Source: Clostridiales bacterium
Lineage (GTDB): Bacteria; Bacillota; Clostridia; Oscillospirales; Oscillospiraceae
Direction: 5' to 3'
Length of the DNA stretch: 64,000 nt
NCBI GenBank assembly: GCA_019418625.1
Contig: DYBL01000043.1
Coordinates: 8,353-72,352, forward strand
A model generated the notes under the pieces. It was not told the DNA's origin and searched no databases. It saw nothing but the letters and a program-made list of their open reading frames with translations. This document shows, piece after piece, positions 8,178-16,700 of the stretch. A program made the position numbers and the translations under genes. The stretch's first letter is position 1, and every line of letters begins with the position of its first letter.

Positions 8178-9155
8178 ATGTCCCGTGATATTTGTATTTA
8201 CCTGGAATTCCTGACGGATGCCCACAAGCAGACCATCTGTGCCGCGGCCCAGGCCGCCGGCTTCACGCCCCACTTTTTCACCCTGGACCAGTTCGATGAG
8301 GCCCGCGCCTGCGTGCAAAACTGCGAGGTGCTCTTCGCCCACTCCCCCGAGCTTCTCCGGGCAGCCCCTGCCTCGCTCCAGTGGTACTGCTGCTCCTTTG
8401 CCGGTGCGGACCCCTACTGCAAAAATGACGGCATCTTCGCCAATCCGGACTGCCTGCTCACCAACTCCGCCGGCGCCTACGGCGTCACCATCTCCGAGCA
8501 TCTGATCATGGTGACGATCATGCTCATGCGGCGGATGCCGGAGTATGCCCAGGTAATGCAGCGCCGGGGCTGGTCCAACCAGCTTTCCGTGCGCTCCATC
8601 CGGGGCAGCCACTTTACCCTGCTGGGTACCGGAGACATCGGTACCACCTTTGCCCGCAAGCTCCGCGCCCTGGGCGCCGCCTCCATCACCGGTGTGAACC
8701 GCTCCGGCCGCTGCCCGGACGGGGTCTATGACCGGGTGGTGCCCATCTCCGACCTGGACACGGTACTGCCCGACGCCCATGTGCTGGTCATGTCCCTGCC
8801 CTCCACGCCGGAGACGGTGGGTATCCTCTCCCGGGCGCGGCTGGAGCTTCTGCCCCGGGACGCCTTCGTCATCAACGTGGGCCGCGGCAGCGCCATCGAC
8901 CAGGACGCCCTCATCGAGGCGCTGAACACCGAGCGCATCGCCGGCGCCGCCCTGGACGTGATGGTGCCCGAGCCCCTGCCCCAGGACCACCCCCTGTGGG
9001 ACGCCAAGAATCTGGTCCTCACGCCCCATGTGGCCGGCAACATGTCCCTGGGCTACACCTGCGACAAAGCAGTGGACATGTTCTGCGAAGATCTGGCCCG
9101 CTATGCCGCAGGAGAGCCCCTGGCCCATCTGGTGGACCGGACGCGGGGCTATTGA
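8178..9155 (+). CDS. D-isomer-specific 2-hydroxyacid dehydrogenase (NAD-dependent)
   Basis: A 325-residue enzyme that should interconvert a 2-oxoacid and its D-2-hydroxyacid with NAD(P)H. The dinucleotide motif is LLGTGDIGTTFARKL. The catalytic Arg, Glu and His are seen in NVGRGSAIDQ, MVPEPLPQDHPLW and LTPHVAG. It resembles the GhrA / phosphoglycerate-dehydrogenase-like branch but lacks an ACT domain, so it is not a SerA with serine feedback. AAGGAGG precedes ATG 8178. It is the middle gene of a probable operon; the substrate is unknown. Confidence 0.88.
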   Translation: MSRDICIYLEFLTDAHKQTICAAAQAAGFTPHFFTLDQFDEARACVQNCEVLFAHSPELLRAAPASLQWYCCSFAGADPYCKNDGIFANPDCLLTNSAGAYGVTISEHLIMVTIMLMRRMPEYAQVMQRRGWSNQLSVRSIRGSHFTLLGTGDIGTTFARKLRALGAASITGVNRSGRCPDGVYDRVVPISDLDTVLPDAHVLVMSLPSTPETVGILSRARLELLPRDAFVINVGRGSAIDQDALIEALNTERIAGAALDVMVPEPLPQDHPLWDAKNLVLTPHVAGNMSLGYTCDKAVDMFCEDLARYAAGEPLAHLVDRTRGY

Positions 9156-9199
9156 GTCTCATTTTTCAGCTTTGATTTTTTAGGAAAGGAAGTACATCC

Positions 9200-10381
9200 A
9201 TGAATAACTTTACCTTTTATGCTCCCACCCTCTTTGCCTTCGGTGACGGGGAGGAGAAAAACACCGGCGCGCTGGTGCGCCGCTTCGGCGGCACCAAGGT
9301 GCTGCTGGTCTACGGCGGCGGATCCGTGAAGAAAAACGGCGCCTATGACGCCGTCACCGCCTCCCTGGCCCAGGCAGAGCTGCCTTATGTGGAGCTGTCC
9401 GGCATCCAGGCCAACCCCCGCAGCGGCAAGGTGTATGAGGGCATCGAGCTTTGCCGCAAGGAGGGCGTGGACTTCCTGCTGGCCCTGGGCGGCGGCAGCG
9501 TCATCGACACCGCCAAGGCCATCGGCATGGGCGTGGGCTACGACGGGGACTTCTGGGATTTCTTCACCGGCAAGGCTCCCATCACCACCTCCCTCCCCGT
9601 TGGTACGGTGCTGACCATCTCCGCTGCCGGCAGTGAGGGCAGCGACAGCTGCGTCATCACCCAGGAGGCGGGCAACCTCAAATGGGGCTGCCCCAAGAGT
9701 GACGCCATCCGCCCCAAGTTCTCCATCCTCAACCCCCGCTACACCTGCTCCCTGCCCGCCTATCAGACTGCCAGCGGCGCCGTGGACATGCTGGCCCACA
9801 TCTGTGAGCGCTACTTCACCAACACCGCCGACGTGGCCCTGACGGACCGCCTGTGCGAGGCCCTCATGCGCACCGTGGTGGACGCCGCGCCCCGTGCCAT
9901 TGCCAATCCCGACGACTACGCCGCCCGGGCAGACCTCATGTGGACGGGCATGCTGGCCCACAACAACTCCTGCGGCGTGGGCCGGGACCAGGACTGGGCC
10001 AGCCACCAGATGGAGCACGAGCTCTCCGCTTTCTATGACTGCGCCCACGGCGCCGGCCTTGCGGTGGTGATGCCCGCGTGGATGGAGTACGTCCTGCCCC
10101 ACAACCCCATGCGCTTTGCCCAGTTCGCCCAGCGCGTGTTTGGCTGCGAGATGGACTTTGCATGCCCCGAGCGCACTGCCCGGGAGGGTGTGGAGCGGCT
10201 GCGGGCCTTCTTCCGCTCTTTGGACATGCCCACCACCTTTGCCGAGATCGGCGCCGACCCCAAGGATATCCCCGCCATGGTGGCCCACCGGGCCGAAAAG
10301 CCCAATGGTTTCCCCTTCGGCGGCTTCGTGAAGATCGGCCCCGACGAGATGGAGGCCATTATGCGCCTGGCCGCCCGGTAA
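9200..10381 (+). CDS. Iron-containing alcohol dehydrogenase (BdhA/YqhD-like)
   Basis: This 393-residue protein has the group III alcohol dehydrogenase fold: LALGGGSVIDTAKAIG for NAD(P) binding, and metal ligands in DMLAHICE, HQMEHELSAFYDCAHGAGLA and the downstream His region. The overall form matches NADH/NADPH-dependent butanol dehydrogenases and YqhD-type aldehyde reductases. It probably reduces an aldehyde to an alcohol to dispose of reducing power. A GGAAAGG site precedes ATG 9200. No clear terminator with a plus-strand U-tract follows; the stem at 10389-10417 has its A/T run on the other side. Confidence 0.9.
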   Translation: MNNFTFYAPTLFAFGDGEEKNTGALVRRFGGTKVLLVYGGGSVKKNGAYDAVTASLAQAELPYVELSGIQANPRSGKVYEGIELCRKEGVDFLLALGGGSVIDTAKAIGMGVGYDGDFWDFFTGKAPITTSLPVGTVLTISAAGSEGSDSCVITQEAGNLKWGCPKSDAIRPKFSILNPRYTCSLPAYQTASGAVDMLAHICERYFTNTADVALTDRLCEALMRTVVDAAPRAIANPDDYAARADLMWTGMLAHNNSCGVGRDQDWASHQMEHELSAFYDCAHGAGLAVVMPAWMEYVLPHNPMRFAQFAQRVFGCEMDFACPERTAREGVERLRAFFRSLDMPTTFAEIGADPKDIPAMVAHRAEKPNGFPFGGFVKIGPDEMEAIMRLAAR

Positions 10382-10388
10382 AAATAAA

Positions 10389-10417
10389 AAGGAGGCTCTC
10401 TTCATGAGAGCCTCCTT
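10389..10417 (-). terminator. Terminator oriented for the 19-codon mini-gene
   Basis: AAGGAGGCTCTC (10389-10400) and GAGAGCCTCCTT (10406-10417) form a perfect stem with a 5-base loop. Only the minus-strand reading is followed by a U-run (TTTTTATTTT). This orientation implies transcription from the right, where the mini-gene lies. It may also stop transcripts of the upstream operon weakly. Confidence 0.65.
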
Positions 10418-10775
10418 GGATCATTCAGCTTTTTAGGCTGACAACAGATCAGTTATCTGCTGACAGCCATGGCGCCACCCAGTACGACCAGAGAAACAAT
10501 CGCGTACAGCATATCGGGCACCTCCTTCTTCCTTGATGTTGTCTGTATGATACCACAGTCCTGGAGCAAAGACATTGAACTTCTTGCCAACTTGCAAAAA
10601 ATCGTTTACCTGCTTATTTCGTCAAAAAATATATAGATTTTTTGTGTAAAATAACATTACGCTTCTTTTTTACTCCAGGGAACTGCGCCCCGGTTCGATC
10701 CGGCCGCGCCTCGGCCCTCCGCTTTTTATAAAATCTTGCGGTGGCCGCCTATTCTCATTGAAAAGGAGACATCTC
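10418..10775. other. AT-rich intergenic region holding the mini-gene and the AraC upstream region
   Basis: Besides the 19-codon frame, bases 10590-10670 are strongly AT-rich (runs such as TTTTTTGTGTAAAAT) and probably hold the promoter for the AraC gene at 10776. No clear -35/-10 pair with good spacing stands out there. No structured RNA was recognised. Confidence 0.4.
10453..10512 (-). CDS. Putative 19-residue hydrophobic peptide
   Basis: A minus-strand ATG at 10512 opens a 19-codon frame ending in TAA at 10453: MLYAIVSLVVLGGAMAVSR. AAGGAGGTG is placed 6-7 bases before the start, as strong as any ribosome site in the window. A stem with a U-tract lies 36 bases downstream, and a TATCAT -10-like box lies upstream near 10548. 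The peptide is a single short hydrophobic helix with a basic C terminus, as seen in KdpF-like subunits and type I toxin peptides. No family is recognised and expression is inferred from signals only. Confidence 0.5.
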   Translation of the reverse strand: MLYAIVSLVVLGGAMAVSR

Positions 10776-11660
10776 ATGCCCGACCTGCAAGTACAGTGCT
10801 TTGTCAAGCGGGATTTCCAGCCGGTGTTCACACCGGAAAATATGCCCAGGCTCCTCTATATCAGCCGCCGCACCCCCTTTGACCAAGCCCGTCCCCGCCT
10901 GCTCCACGCCCATCCGGATTTTACAGAGGCCATGCTCATCCGCAGCGGCAACGGCCGCTTTCTCATCGGAGAGCAGACCTACGACGTACAAAGCGGCGAT
11001 CTACTGCTGTTCAACAGCGGCGTGGTCCACGATGAGCTCTCCCCCGCCGCCGACAGTGCCATCGACAGCTGCTGCGTGGCCTTTGCGGGGCTGCGCCTGC
11101 CGTCTTTGCGGCCGGGGGCCATCATTCCCGACGACGCCCCCGCCGTCTACCACGTGGGCGCGGAATGCGACGACCTGTGGACCCTTTACGACATGATGTA
11201 CCGCTATCTCTCCGCCGACGCGGCGGGCTGCGAGGCCTTCTGCCACCATCTGCTGCTGTCCCTGCTGGGACGCATCCTCTACCTCACGGGCACCGCCCCT
11301 CACCGCCAGAGCATCGAGACCGAGCAGGGTGCATTGGGCCTGCGGGTCAAGGAGTATATCGACCAGCATTACACGGAGCCGCTGACATTGCAGCAGATCG
11401 GCCAGGCACTCCATGTGAGCCCCTACTATCTGGCCCATGCCTTTAAAGAGTCCTGCGGCATCGCGCCCCGGCAGTATCTGCTCCGCCGCCGCATCGGTGA
11501 GGCGCAGAACCTGCTCATCTCCACAGACCTGCCCATCTCCCGCATCGCAGAGATGGTCGGCTATGACACCCAGAATTACTTTGACCTGCAATTTTCCAAA
11601 TTCGTGGGCATGCCGCCCCGAAAATACCGGCTTTCCTTCCAGGTGAAGCCGGAGCAATAA
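10776..11660 (+). CDS. AraC-family transcriptional regulator with cupin sensor domain
   Basis: This 294-residue regulator has an N-terminal cupin-like ligand domain (about 20-100, with HAHPDFTEAMLIRSG and VQSGDLLLFNSGVVHDEL) and a C-terminal double HTH (about 190-290) containing YIDQHYTEPLTLQQIGQAL and the signature ISRIAEMVGYDTQNYFDLQFSKFVGMPP (quoted here only as a region near 250-278). Such proteins usually sense a sugar or sugar acid. AAAAGGAG lies 7 bases before ATG 10776. It is monocistronic between terminators. The target genes are not obvious; the nearest candidates are the dehydrogenase operon to the left. Confidence 0.88.
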   Translation: MPDLQVQCFVKRDFQPVFTPENMPRLLYISRRTPFDQARPRLLHAHPDFTEAMLIRSGNGRFLIGEQTYDVQSGDLLLFNSGVVHDELSPAADSAIDSCCVAFAGLRLPSLRPGAIIPDDAPAVYHVGAECDDLWTLYDMMYRYLSADAAGCEAFCHHLLLSLLGRILYLTGTAPHRQSIETEQGALGLRVKEYIDQHYTEPLTLQQIGQALHVSPYYLAHAFKESCGIAPRQYLLRRRIGEAQNLLISTDLPISRIAEMVGYDTQNYFDLQFSKFVGMPPRKYRLSFQVKPEQ

Positions 11661-11693
11661 AAAAAGCGTTCCGCCCAAAGCGGAACGCTTTTT
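11661..11693. terminator. Bidirectional terminator between araC-type gene and MATE gene
   Basis: AAAAAGCGTTCCGC (11661-11674) pairs with GCGGAACGCTTTTT (11680-11693). A and T runs on both flanks make it functional in both directions. Confidence 0.85.
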
Positions 11694-11713
11694 CTATGGA
11701 TGTACGCCGCGGC

Positions 11714-13063
11714 TTAGTCCCGCAGGCCCATGGACTCCCACTTGTGGCCCCGGAACCGGGGCACGAAAAACAGCACCCGCACCAGCCAGTCGATGAACAT
11801 GGCCATCCAGATGCCCACCACGCCGAAGCCCCAGTAACGGCCCAGCAAAATACCAAAGCCCACCCGCATGGTCCACATGGACACACTGGACACCACCAGG
11901 GTGAACCGGGTATCTCCCGCCGCACGCAGGGCCTGGGGCAGCGTGAACGCCGCCGGCCACAGCAGCGCGCCCACGATCCCGTGCATCCAGATGACCGTGC
12001 GGGCATAGTCCGTGGCCTCCGGCGAGACGCTGTACAGCTGCAGGATCAGCGGCAGCAGCACCAGCACCAGCGAGATGGTGCCCGCCATGTAGAGGTACGT
12101 TTTTGCCAGCAGCTTTTTGGTATAGTAGCGGGCCTGGGTATAGCTGCCCGCGCCCATGCACCGGGACACCACTGTCACCATGGCAAGCCCCAGAGCGTTG
12201 CCGGGCACACACTGGAAGGTAGTCACCGTATTGCCGATGGCGTTGGCCGCCACGGAGGCGGTGCCCAATACGGACACGGTGGAAAGAAGCAAAATCTTGC
12301 CCAGCTGGAACATGCCGCTCTCCAGTCCGTTGGGCACGCCGAAGCGCAGGATGTTCTTCACCACGTACCGGTCATGGCGCAGGCTCAGCCGCTCCACGTG
12401 CATGGGCAGGTCCTTGCGCCGCAGCAGCACCAGCATGGCCGCAGCAGCCACCATCCGGGACACCGTGGTGGGGATGGCCACGCCTTCCACGCCCCGGTGC
12501 AGGCCGAAGATCAAAATGGCATTGCCTGTAACATTCACCAGGTTCATCCCCAGAGAAACCCACATGGAGATCTTGGAGTTTCCCATGACCCGGAACAGCG
12601 CCGCCCCGGCGTTATAGATGGCCAAAAACGGGATGGACGCCTCCACGATCATGTAATAGGTGTTGGCATAAGCAGCCACATCCGGCTCCACCTGGCCGAA
12701 TACCACGCCCAGCACAAAGCCCTTGCAAAGGTAAAAGAGCACCATGACGGCCAGGGATACCTCCGTCATGAACAGCAGCAGCTGCTCGCCTGCATGCCCC
12801 GCCTTGGCCTGCTCCCGCCGTCCCAGATACTGTCCGGCGATGACGGCGCCGCCGGTAGCCAGGGCGGAAAAGGCGTTGACCAGCAAAACATTCACCGTAT
12901 CCACCAGCGAGACAGCAGAGATGGCCGCTTCACCTACCTGGGACACCATCACCGAGTCGCAAAGACCCACGGTGATGGCCAAAAGCTGCTCGATCACCAG
13001 CGGGACAATGAGCCGGCGCAGGTCCTGCTTCGTAAATTCCACCGTCAGTTGTGTTTGTTCCAT
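11714..13063 (-). CDS. MATE-family multidrug/metabolite efflux transporter
   Basis: A 449-residue polytopic protein with about 12 hydrophobic helices in two similar halves. MATE features include VMVSQVGEAAISAVSLVDTV near the N terminus and the matching segment near the middle (LLLSTVSVLGTASVAANAIG). MATE proteins export cationic drugs or metabolites using Na+ or H+. It lies 42 bases downstream of an AraC-type regulator on the same strand, so the two are probably co-transcribed and the regulator may control the pump. The substrate is unknown. Confidence 0.9.
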   Translation of the reverse strand: MEQTQLTVEFTKQDLRRLIVPLVIEQLLAITVGLCDSVMVSQVGEAAISAVSLVDTVNVLLVNAFSALATGGAVIAGQYLGRREQAKAGHAGEQLLLFMTEVSLAVMVLFYLCKGFVLGVVFGQVEPDVAAYANTYYMIVEASIPFLAIYNAGAALFRVMGNSKISMWVSLGMNLVNVTGNAILIFGLHRGVEGVAIPTTVSRMVAAAAMLVLLRRKDLPMHVERLSLRHDRYVVKNILRFGVPNGLESGMFQLGKILLLSTVSVLGTASVAANAIGNTVTTFQCVPGNALGLAMVTVVSRCMGAGSYTQARYYTKKLLAKTYLYMAGTISLVLVLLPLILQLYSVSPEATDYARTVIWMHGIVGALLWPAAFTLPQALRAAGDTRFTLVVSSVSMWTMRVGFGILLGRYWGFGVVGIWMAMFIDWLVRVLFFVPRFRGHKWESMGLRD

Positions 13064-13105
13064 GTACTCGCTTCTCTCATTATAAAAATAAACCTTTCGC
13101 CGTTC

Positions 13106-13954
13106 TCAGCGAAATTCCCGGGGACTCATGTGGAACGTATTCTGGAAGGCCCGCAGGAACGTGGAGTATTCGGAAAACCCCGCCTGCTCCGCCGCCTTCA
13201 TCACCGGCACGCCGGAGCGGATCAGTTCCCCCGCCCGCAGCAGCCGCTTCTGGCTGATATACTGGTGCACCGTATAGCCGGTGACCGCCTTGAACCGGTG
13301 CATCAGATAGTAGCGGCTGAGGTAGAACTTCCCCGCCAGGATGTCCACGGAAAGCGCCTCGGTCAGATGCTCGGCAATGTAGTGCAGCACCTCGTCCATC
13401 TTGGGGTCCACCCGGTAGCTGTCCCGCTGCTCCTGGGCCGTGCGGTCCCGGAGGATGTCCCGGTTGACGGCGATGAGCAGCTGCTGGCACAGTGTGTCCG
13501 CCATGCGGGAGGCACCGAACTCCCCGGAGTGGAGGGATTGCTCCAGCTGCTGGATAAGCTGCATGTACTGCAGCCGCCGCTCCGCACCGAAGCGCAGCAG
13601 GTGGAAGCCCCGCTGCCGGGCCGTCTCAAAGCAGGTGTCCAGCTCCTCTCCGGGATCACTGCGGCTGCGCAGCCATTCCCTCCCCAGCCAGATCACCACC
13701 CGCTCATAGGGCTCCGACGGGTCGATCACGGGCCGATGGATCATATTGTGCTGCACCAGCAGCACATCCCAGGGCTGGAGGAAGTAGGTGACGCCCTCCA
13801 CCACATACGAGACCTTGCCGCCCAGCAGCAAAATGAGCTTGTCAAACTCGTGGTAGTGATAGTCCACCTTCTGGGCCCGGGTGTCCTTCAGATGGAACAG
13901 CCGAAAGTCCTCATGGAGATACCCCCGCTTCCCCACTTCACCATATTCGCTCAC
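13106..13954 (-). CDS. AraC-family transcriptional regulator
   Basis: The 282-residue protein has an N-terminal cupin sensor (about 25-75, DYHYHEFDKLILLLGGKVSY) and a C-terminal tandem HTH (about 185-282) ending in FSEYSTFLRAFQNTFHMSPREF. The GTG start at 13954 follows a GGGGGGAG stretch. It stands at the head of a probable two-gene unit with the MATE transporter (42-base gap), which is the best guess for its target. The inducer is not known. Confidence 0.87.
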   Translation of the reverse strand: MSEYGEVGKRGYLHEDFRLFHLKDTRAQKVDYHYHEFDKLILLLGGKVSYVVEGVTYFLQPWDVLLVQHNMIHRPVIDPSEPYERVVIWLGREWLRSRSDPGEELDTCFETARQRGFHLLRFGAERRLQYMQLIQQLEQSLHSGEFGASRMADTLCQQLLIAVNRDILRDRTAQEQRDSYRVDPKMDEVLHYIAEHLTEALSVDILAGKFYLSRYYLMHRFKAVTGYTVHQYISQKRLLRAGELIRSGVPVMKAAEQAGFSEYSTFLRAFQNTFHMSPREFR

Positions 13955-14155
13955 GGTACTCTCCCCCCTTTTTGGAACTGGCTTATCTTACCGCACTTTT
14001 TGCAGTTTCACAACCGGGATTTCACACAAACCATACAAATATTTTGCCGTTTCTTTCGTAAAACCTTCCCCCGGCCCCGCAAAACTTTTTATGTACACCC
14101 ATGGGAAAGTTTGCTATACTCAAATGGAATGAAAAAAACAAGGAGGTTTCAGCCC

Positions 14156-14986
14156 ATGAGCCTTGCCGACACGCTGTTTATCCAAAACTGCCGGGACATC
14201 CTGGACCACGGCGTCTGGGATACGGAATTGCCGGTGCGTCCCCGGTGGGAGGACGGCACCCCCGCCCACACCGTCAAAAAATTTGGCATCGTCAACCGCT
14301 ACGACCTGCAGGCCGAGTTCCCCATCCTCACCATCCGCCGCACCTACTGGAAAACGGCGCTGAAGGAGCTCTTGTGGATCTGGCAGAAAAAGTCCAACAA
14401 CATCCACGATCTGGACGCCCACATCTGGGACCAGTGGGCGGATGAGACCGGCTCCATCGGCAAGGCCTACGGCTACCAGCTCTCCGTCAAGCACCACTAT
14501 CCGGAGGGCGACATGGACCAGGTGGACCGGGTGCTCTACGATCTTTCCCACAATCCCGCCTCCCGCCGCATCATGACCAACCTCTATAACTTCCAGGACC
14601 TCCACGAGATGCACCTTTACCCCTGTGCCTACTCCATGACCTTCAATGTCTCGGGCAACGTGCTCAACGCCATTTTGAACCAGCGCAGCCAGGACATGCT
14701 GGCCGCCAACAACTGGAACGTGGTGCAGTACGCCATGCTGGTGCACATGTTCGCCCAGGTCAGCGGCCTGGTGCCCGGCGAGTTGGTGCACGTCATCGCC
14801 GACGCCCACATCTACGACCGGCACGTGCCCATCGTGGAAAAAATGCTCACTCAGACGCCTGCCCCGGCGCCCCGGTTTTCTATGGATCCGTCCATCCGGG
14901 ACTTCTACGCCTTCACACCGGCACACTTCTCCCTGGAGGGCTATACGCCTGCGCCCTTTGAGGACAAAATCCCCATCGCCATCTGA
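14156..14986 (+). CDS. thyA: Thymidylate synthase (Clostridia-type ThyA)
   Basis: This 276-residue enzyme methylates dUMP to dTMP with 5,10-methylenetetrahydrofolate. Recognisable ThyA parts are the N-terminal phosphate-binding Arg region, WIWQKKSNNIHDLDAHIWD, YDLSHNPASRRIM, the nucleophile Cys157 in LYPCAYS, NQRSQDMLAANNWN and the C-terminal HIYDRH. The canonical PCHxxxQF around the nucleophile is replaced by PCAYSMTFNV; from memory this form occurs in other clostridial ThyA proteins. AAGGAGG precedes ATG 14156, and an extended -10 (TGCTATACT) lies near 14113. The dihydrofolate reductase gene follows after 12 bases, as expected because ThyA consumes reduced folate. Confidence 0.93.
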   Translation: MSLADTLFIQNCRDILDHGVWDTELPVRPRWEDGTPAHTVKKFGIVNRYDLQAEFPILTIRRTYWKTALKELLWIWQKKSNNIHDLDAHIWDQWADETGSIGKAYGYQLSVKHHYPEGDMDQVDRVLYDLSHNPASRRIMTNLYNFQDLHEMHLYPCAYSMTFNVSGNVLNAILNQRSQDMLAANNWNVVQYAMLVHMFAQVSGLVPGELVHVIADAHIYDRHVPIVEKMLTQTPAPAPRFSMDPSIRDFYAFTPAHFSLEGYTPAPFEDKIPIAI

Positions 14987-14998
14987 GGAGGTCTTTTC

Positions 14999-15496
14999 AT
15001 GAACGCCATTGTTGTCGCAGACCGCAGCTGGGCCATCGGCCGGGACGGCGGACTGCTCTATTCCCTGCCAACGGACATGAAGCGCTTCCGCTCGCTGACC
15101 ATGGGCGGCGCCGTGATCCTGGGCCGCAAGACGCTGGAGTCCTTCCCCGGCGGCCGTCCCCTGCCCAAGCGGAAAAACATCGTCATCACCCGGCAGAAGG
15201 ACCTCAGCGTGGAGGGCGCCGCCGTGGTGTCCAGCCTGGCGGAAGCTCTGGATGCCGCCGGAGACACGCCGCCCGATCAGATCTGGGTCATCGGCGGCGG
15301 CAGCGTCTATACCGCGCTGCTGGAGCGGTGCAAGCGGGTATATCTGACCAAGGTAGACGCCCAGGCAGAAGATCCCGACACGTTCTTCCCCAACCTGGAC
15401 AAGCTCCCCGGCTGGGAAGTGGAGCATGAGAGCGAGCCCATCACGGAAAACGGTCTCACCTTCCGTTTTGTAGACTATATCAATCAAAAGATTTAA
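14999..15496 (+). CDS. folA: Dihydrofolate reductase
   Basis: A 165-residue enzyme that reduces dihydrofolate with NADPH, regenerating the cofactor oxidised by ThyA. Characteristic segments are NAIVVADRSWAIGRDGGLLY, LPTDMKRFRSLT, GGAVILGRKTLESFPGG, NIVITRQ and IWVIGGGSVYTALL. The usual family length is about 160. GAGGAGG overlaps the thyA stop codon, so the pair is transcribed and probably translated together. A long bidirectional terminator ends the operon. Confidence 0.95.
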   Translation: MNAIVVADRSWAIGRDGGLLYSLPTDMKRFRSLTMGGAVILGRKTLESFPGGRPLPKRKNIVITRQKDLSVEGAAVVSSLAEALDAAGDTPPDQIWVIGGGSVYTALLERCKRVYLTKVDAQAEDPDTFFPNLDKLPGWEVEHESEPITENGLTFRFVDYINQKI

Positions 15497-15504
15497 TATA
15501 TAAC

Positions 15505-15545
15505 TCAAAAGGAGCCCGCCGGCAAAGCCGGCGGGCTCCTTTTGA
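15505..15545. terminator. Long bidirectional terminator after thyA-folA
   Basis: A 19-base perfect stem (15505-15523 with 15527-15545) has an AAA loop and TCAAAA/TTTTGA ends. Confidence 0.88.
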
Positions 15546-15550
15546 TGCGA

Positions 15551-16228
15551 TCATTCCTGCAGAGCAGTGTCCGTTTCTCCGCAGCGCTCCGCCCAGTAGG
15601 CGGCGCTGGATTCCGAATAGCCGCATACCTGTTCGTCAATATCGGAAGCCGCAGGCAGGTCCATGCCCTCTTCCCACAGCAAAACCGCATCTTCACCCTG
15701 GCCATACCAAACGCGGGTGACTTCCGCCGCTCCCCGAAACTCCGCATTCCCGGACACCCACTCCAGATCCAGAATCCTGTCCATATTCGAGGGGGAATTG
15801 CCCTCCCATCTTCTTTCCGTAATCAATGCCCGGACCGGGATGCAATACATATTCCCTTCGTCGTCATATTCATAATTGATCTGGTGCAGCCCAAGGTCAT
15901 CGTCAATATAGAAATGGTACACGATCCGTCCGTCCCGCAGCTGCCGCACATCGGTAATTTCAATTTTAGCCGGATCCACCGGGAACAGATTCAGCTGTGT
16001 AGCCGCCGCCCACAGCCCCGCCAGCACCGCGCACACCGCCGCCGCGATGAGGGCCCCTTTCCACCAGGCCCGGCGCCGGTCCTTTTTCCAGGCCCGGGAA
16101 ATGGCCCGCACCGGCGATGCCTCGTCGGAGACGAGCGGCTCCGCCTCCGGCAAAGGCGCGTCCATGGCGTCCAGCTCCGCCCGGCAGGCCGGGCACGTTT
16201 TCAGATGCTCCTCCACCGCCGCCCGGCA
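15551..16228 (-). pseudogene. Anti-sigma factor remnant lacking its N terminus (zf-HC2/ZAS type)
   Basis: The frame encodes CRAAVEEHLKTCPACRAELD, the H-x3-C-x2-C half of a zinc anti-sigma domain, a membrane helix (WWKGALIAAAVCAVLAGLW) and about 170 extracellular residues ending in a stop at 15551. The N-terminal 25-30 residues usual in this family, with the first zinc ligand and a start codon, are missing: the frame runs straight into the sigma-factor gene upstream, in a different reading frame. It therefore looks like the downstream half of a deletion that removed the junction of a sigma / anti-sigma pair. Translation is doubtful. Confidence 0.7.
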
Positions 16229-16547
16229 GGTCGTGGAGCAGCCGGTGCAGCTGCCGGGCTGTCTCCTGCCGGGCAAAGCCCTCTTCGATGCCGCCGTCTC
16301 CCCGCTCCGCGGCACGCTCCGTGTATCTGGCCCGCTCCCGGCACAGCGTCAGGTACTGGTTGCGGGCGATGCGGCACAGCCACAGCCGCAGTGGGCACTG
16401 TCCCCGGAAACTGTCAATGGCAGTCAGCGCCTTGAAAAACGTCTCCTGGGTCACTTCCTCGGCCGTATTGGCATCCCGGCTCAGGGCCAATGCATAGCGG
16501 TACACATCCGCAAAGTATTGGCGGTACACCGCCTCAAATTCCTCCAC
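16224..16547 (-). pseudogene. ECF sigma-70 factor remnant: region 2 kept, region 4 lost
   Basis: From GTG 16547 (strong GAGGAGGTGAG site) the frame gives a normal ECF region 2: FEAVYRQYFADVYRYALALS, NTAEEVTQETFFKALTAI, SFRGQCPLRLWLCRIARNQY. At LHRLLHDLP (16224-16250), where region 4 should begin, the DNA switches to the zinc-binding segment of an anti-sigma factor in another frame, and the sigma frame continues as Gly/Arg-rich nonsense to 15966. Region 4, needed for -35 recognition, is absent. The protein would not be a working sigma factor. Confidence 0.72.
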
Positions 16548-16638
16548 CCGCTCACCTCCTCATGCAATAGACGGGCAGGTCCCCCGTTCGTTACAATCTT
16601 TTTCTTCTCTCCCGGCTTGTCCTCCGTAAAAAGACACG

Positions 16639-16667
16639 TTGTCTTTCTACAAAATTTATTATATAAT
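16639..16667 (+). promoter_or_regulatory. Promoter of recG
   Basis: TTGTCT (16639-16644), a 17-base spacer and a perfect TATAAT (16662-16667) lie 33 bases before ATG 16701. Confidence 0.75.
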
Positions 16668-16700
16668 AGTTATCTATTCCCGCAGGAGAGGAGGCCCCCC

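Noticed and set aside
11696..14155. A plus-strand open frame running through the MATE and AraC genes into thyA
   Set aside because: The part before 14156 is antisense nonsense to two real genes; the thyA start is fixed by AGGAGG and family length.
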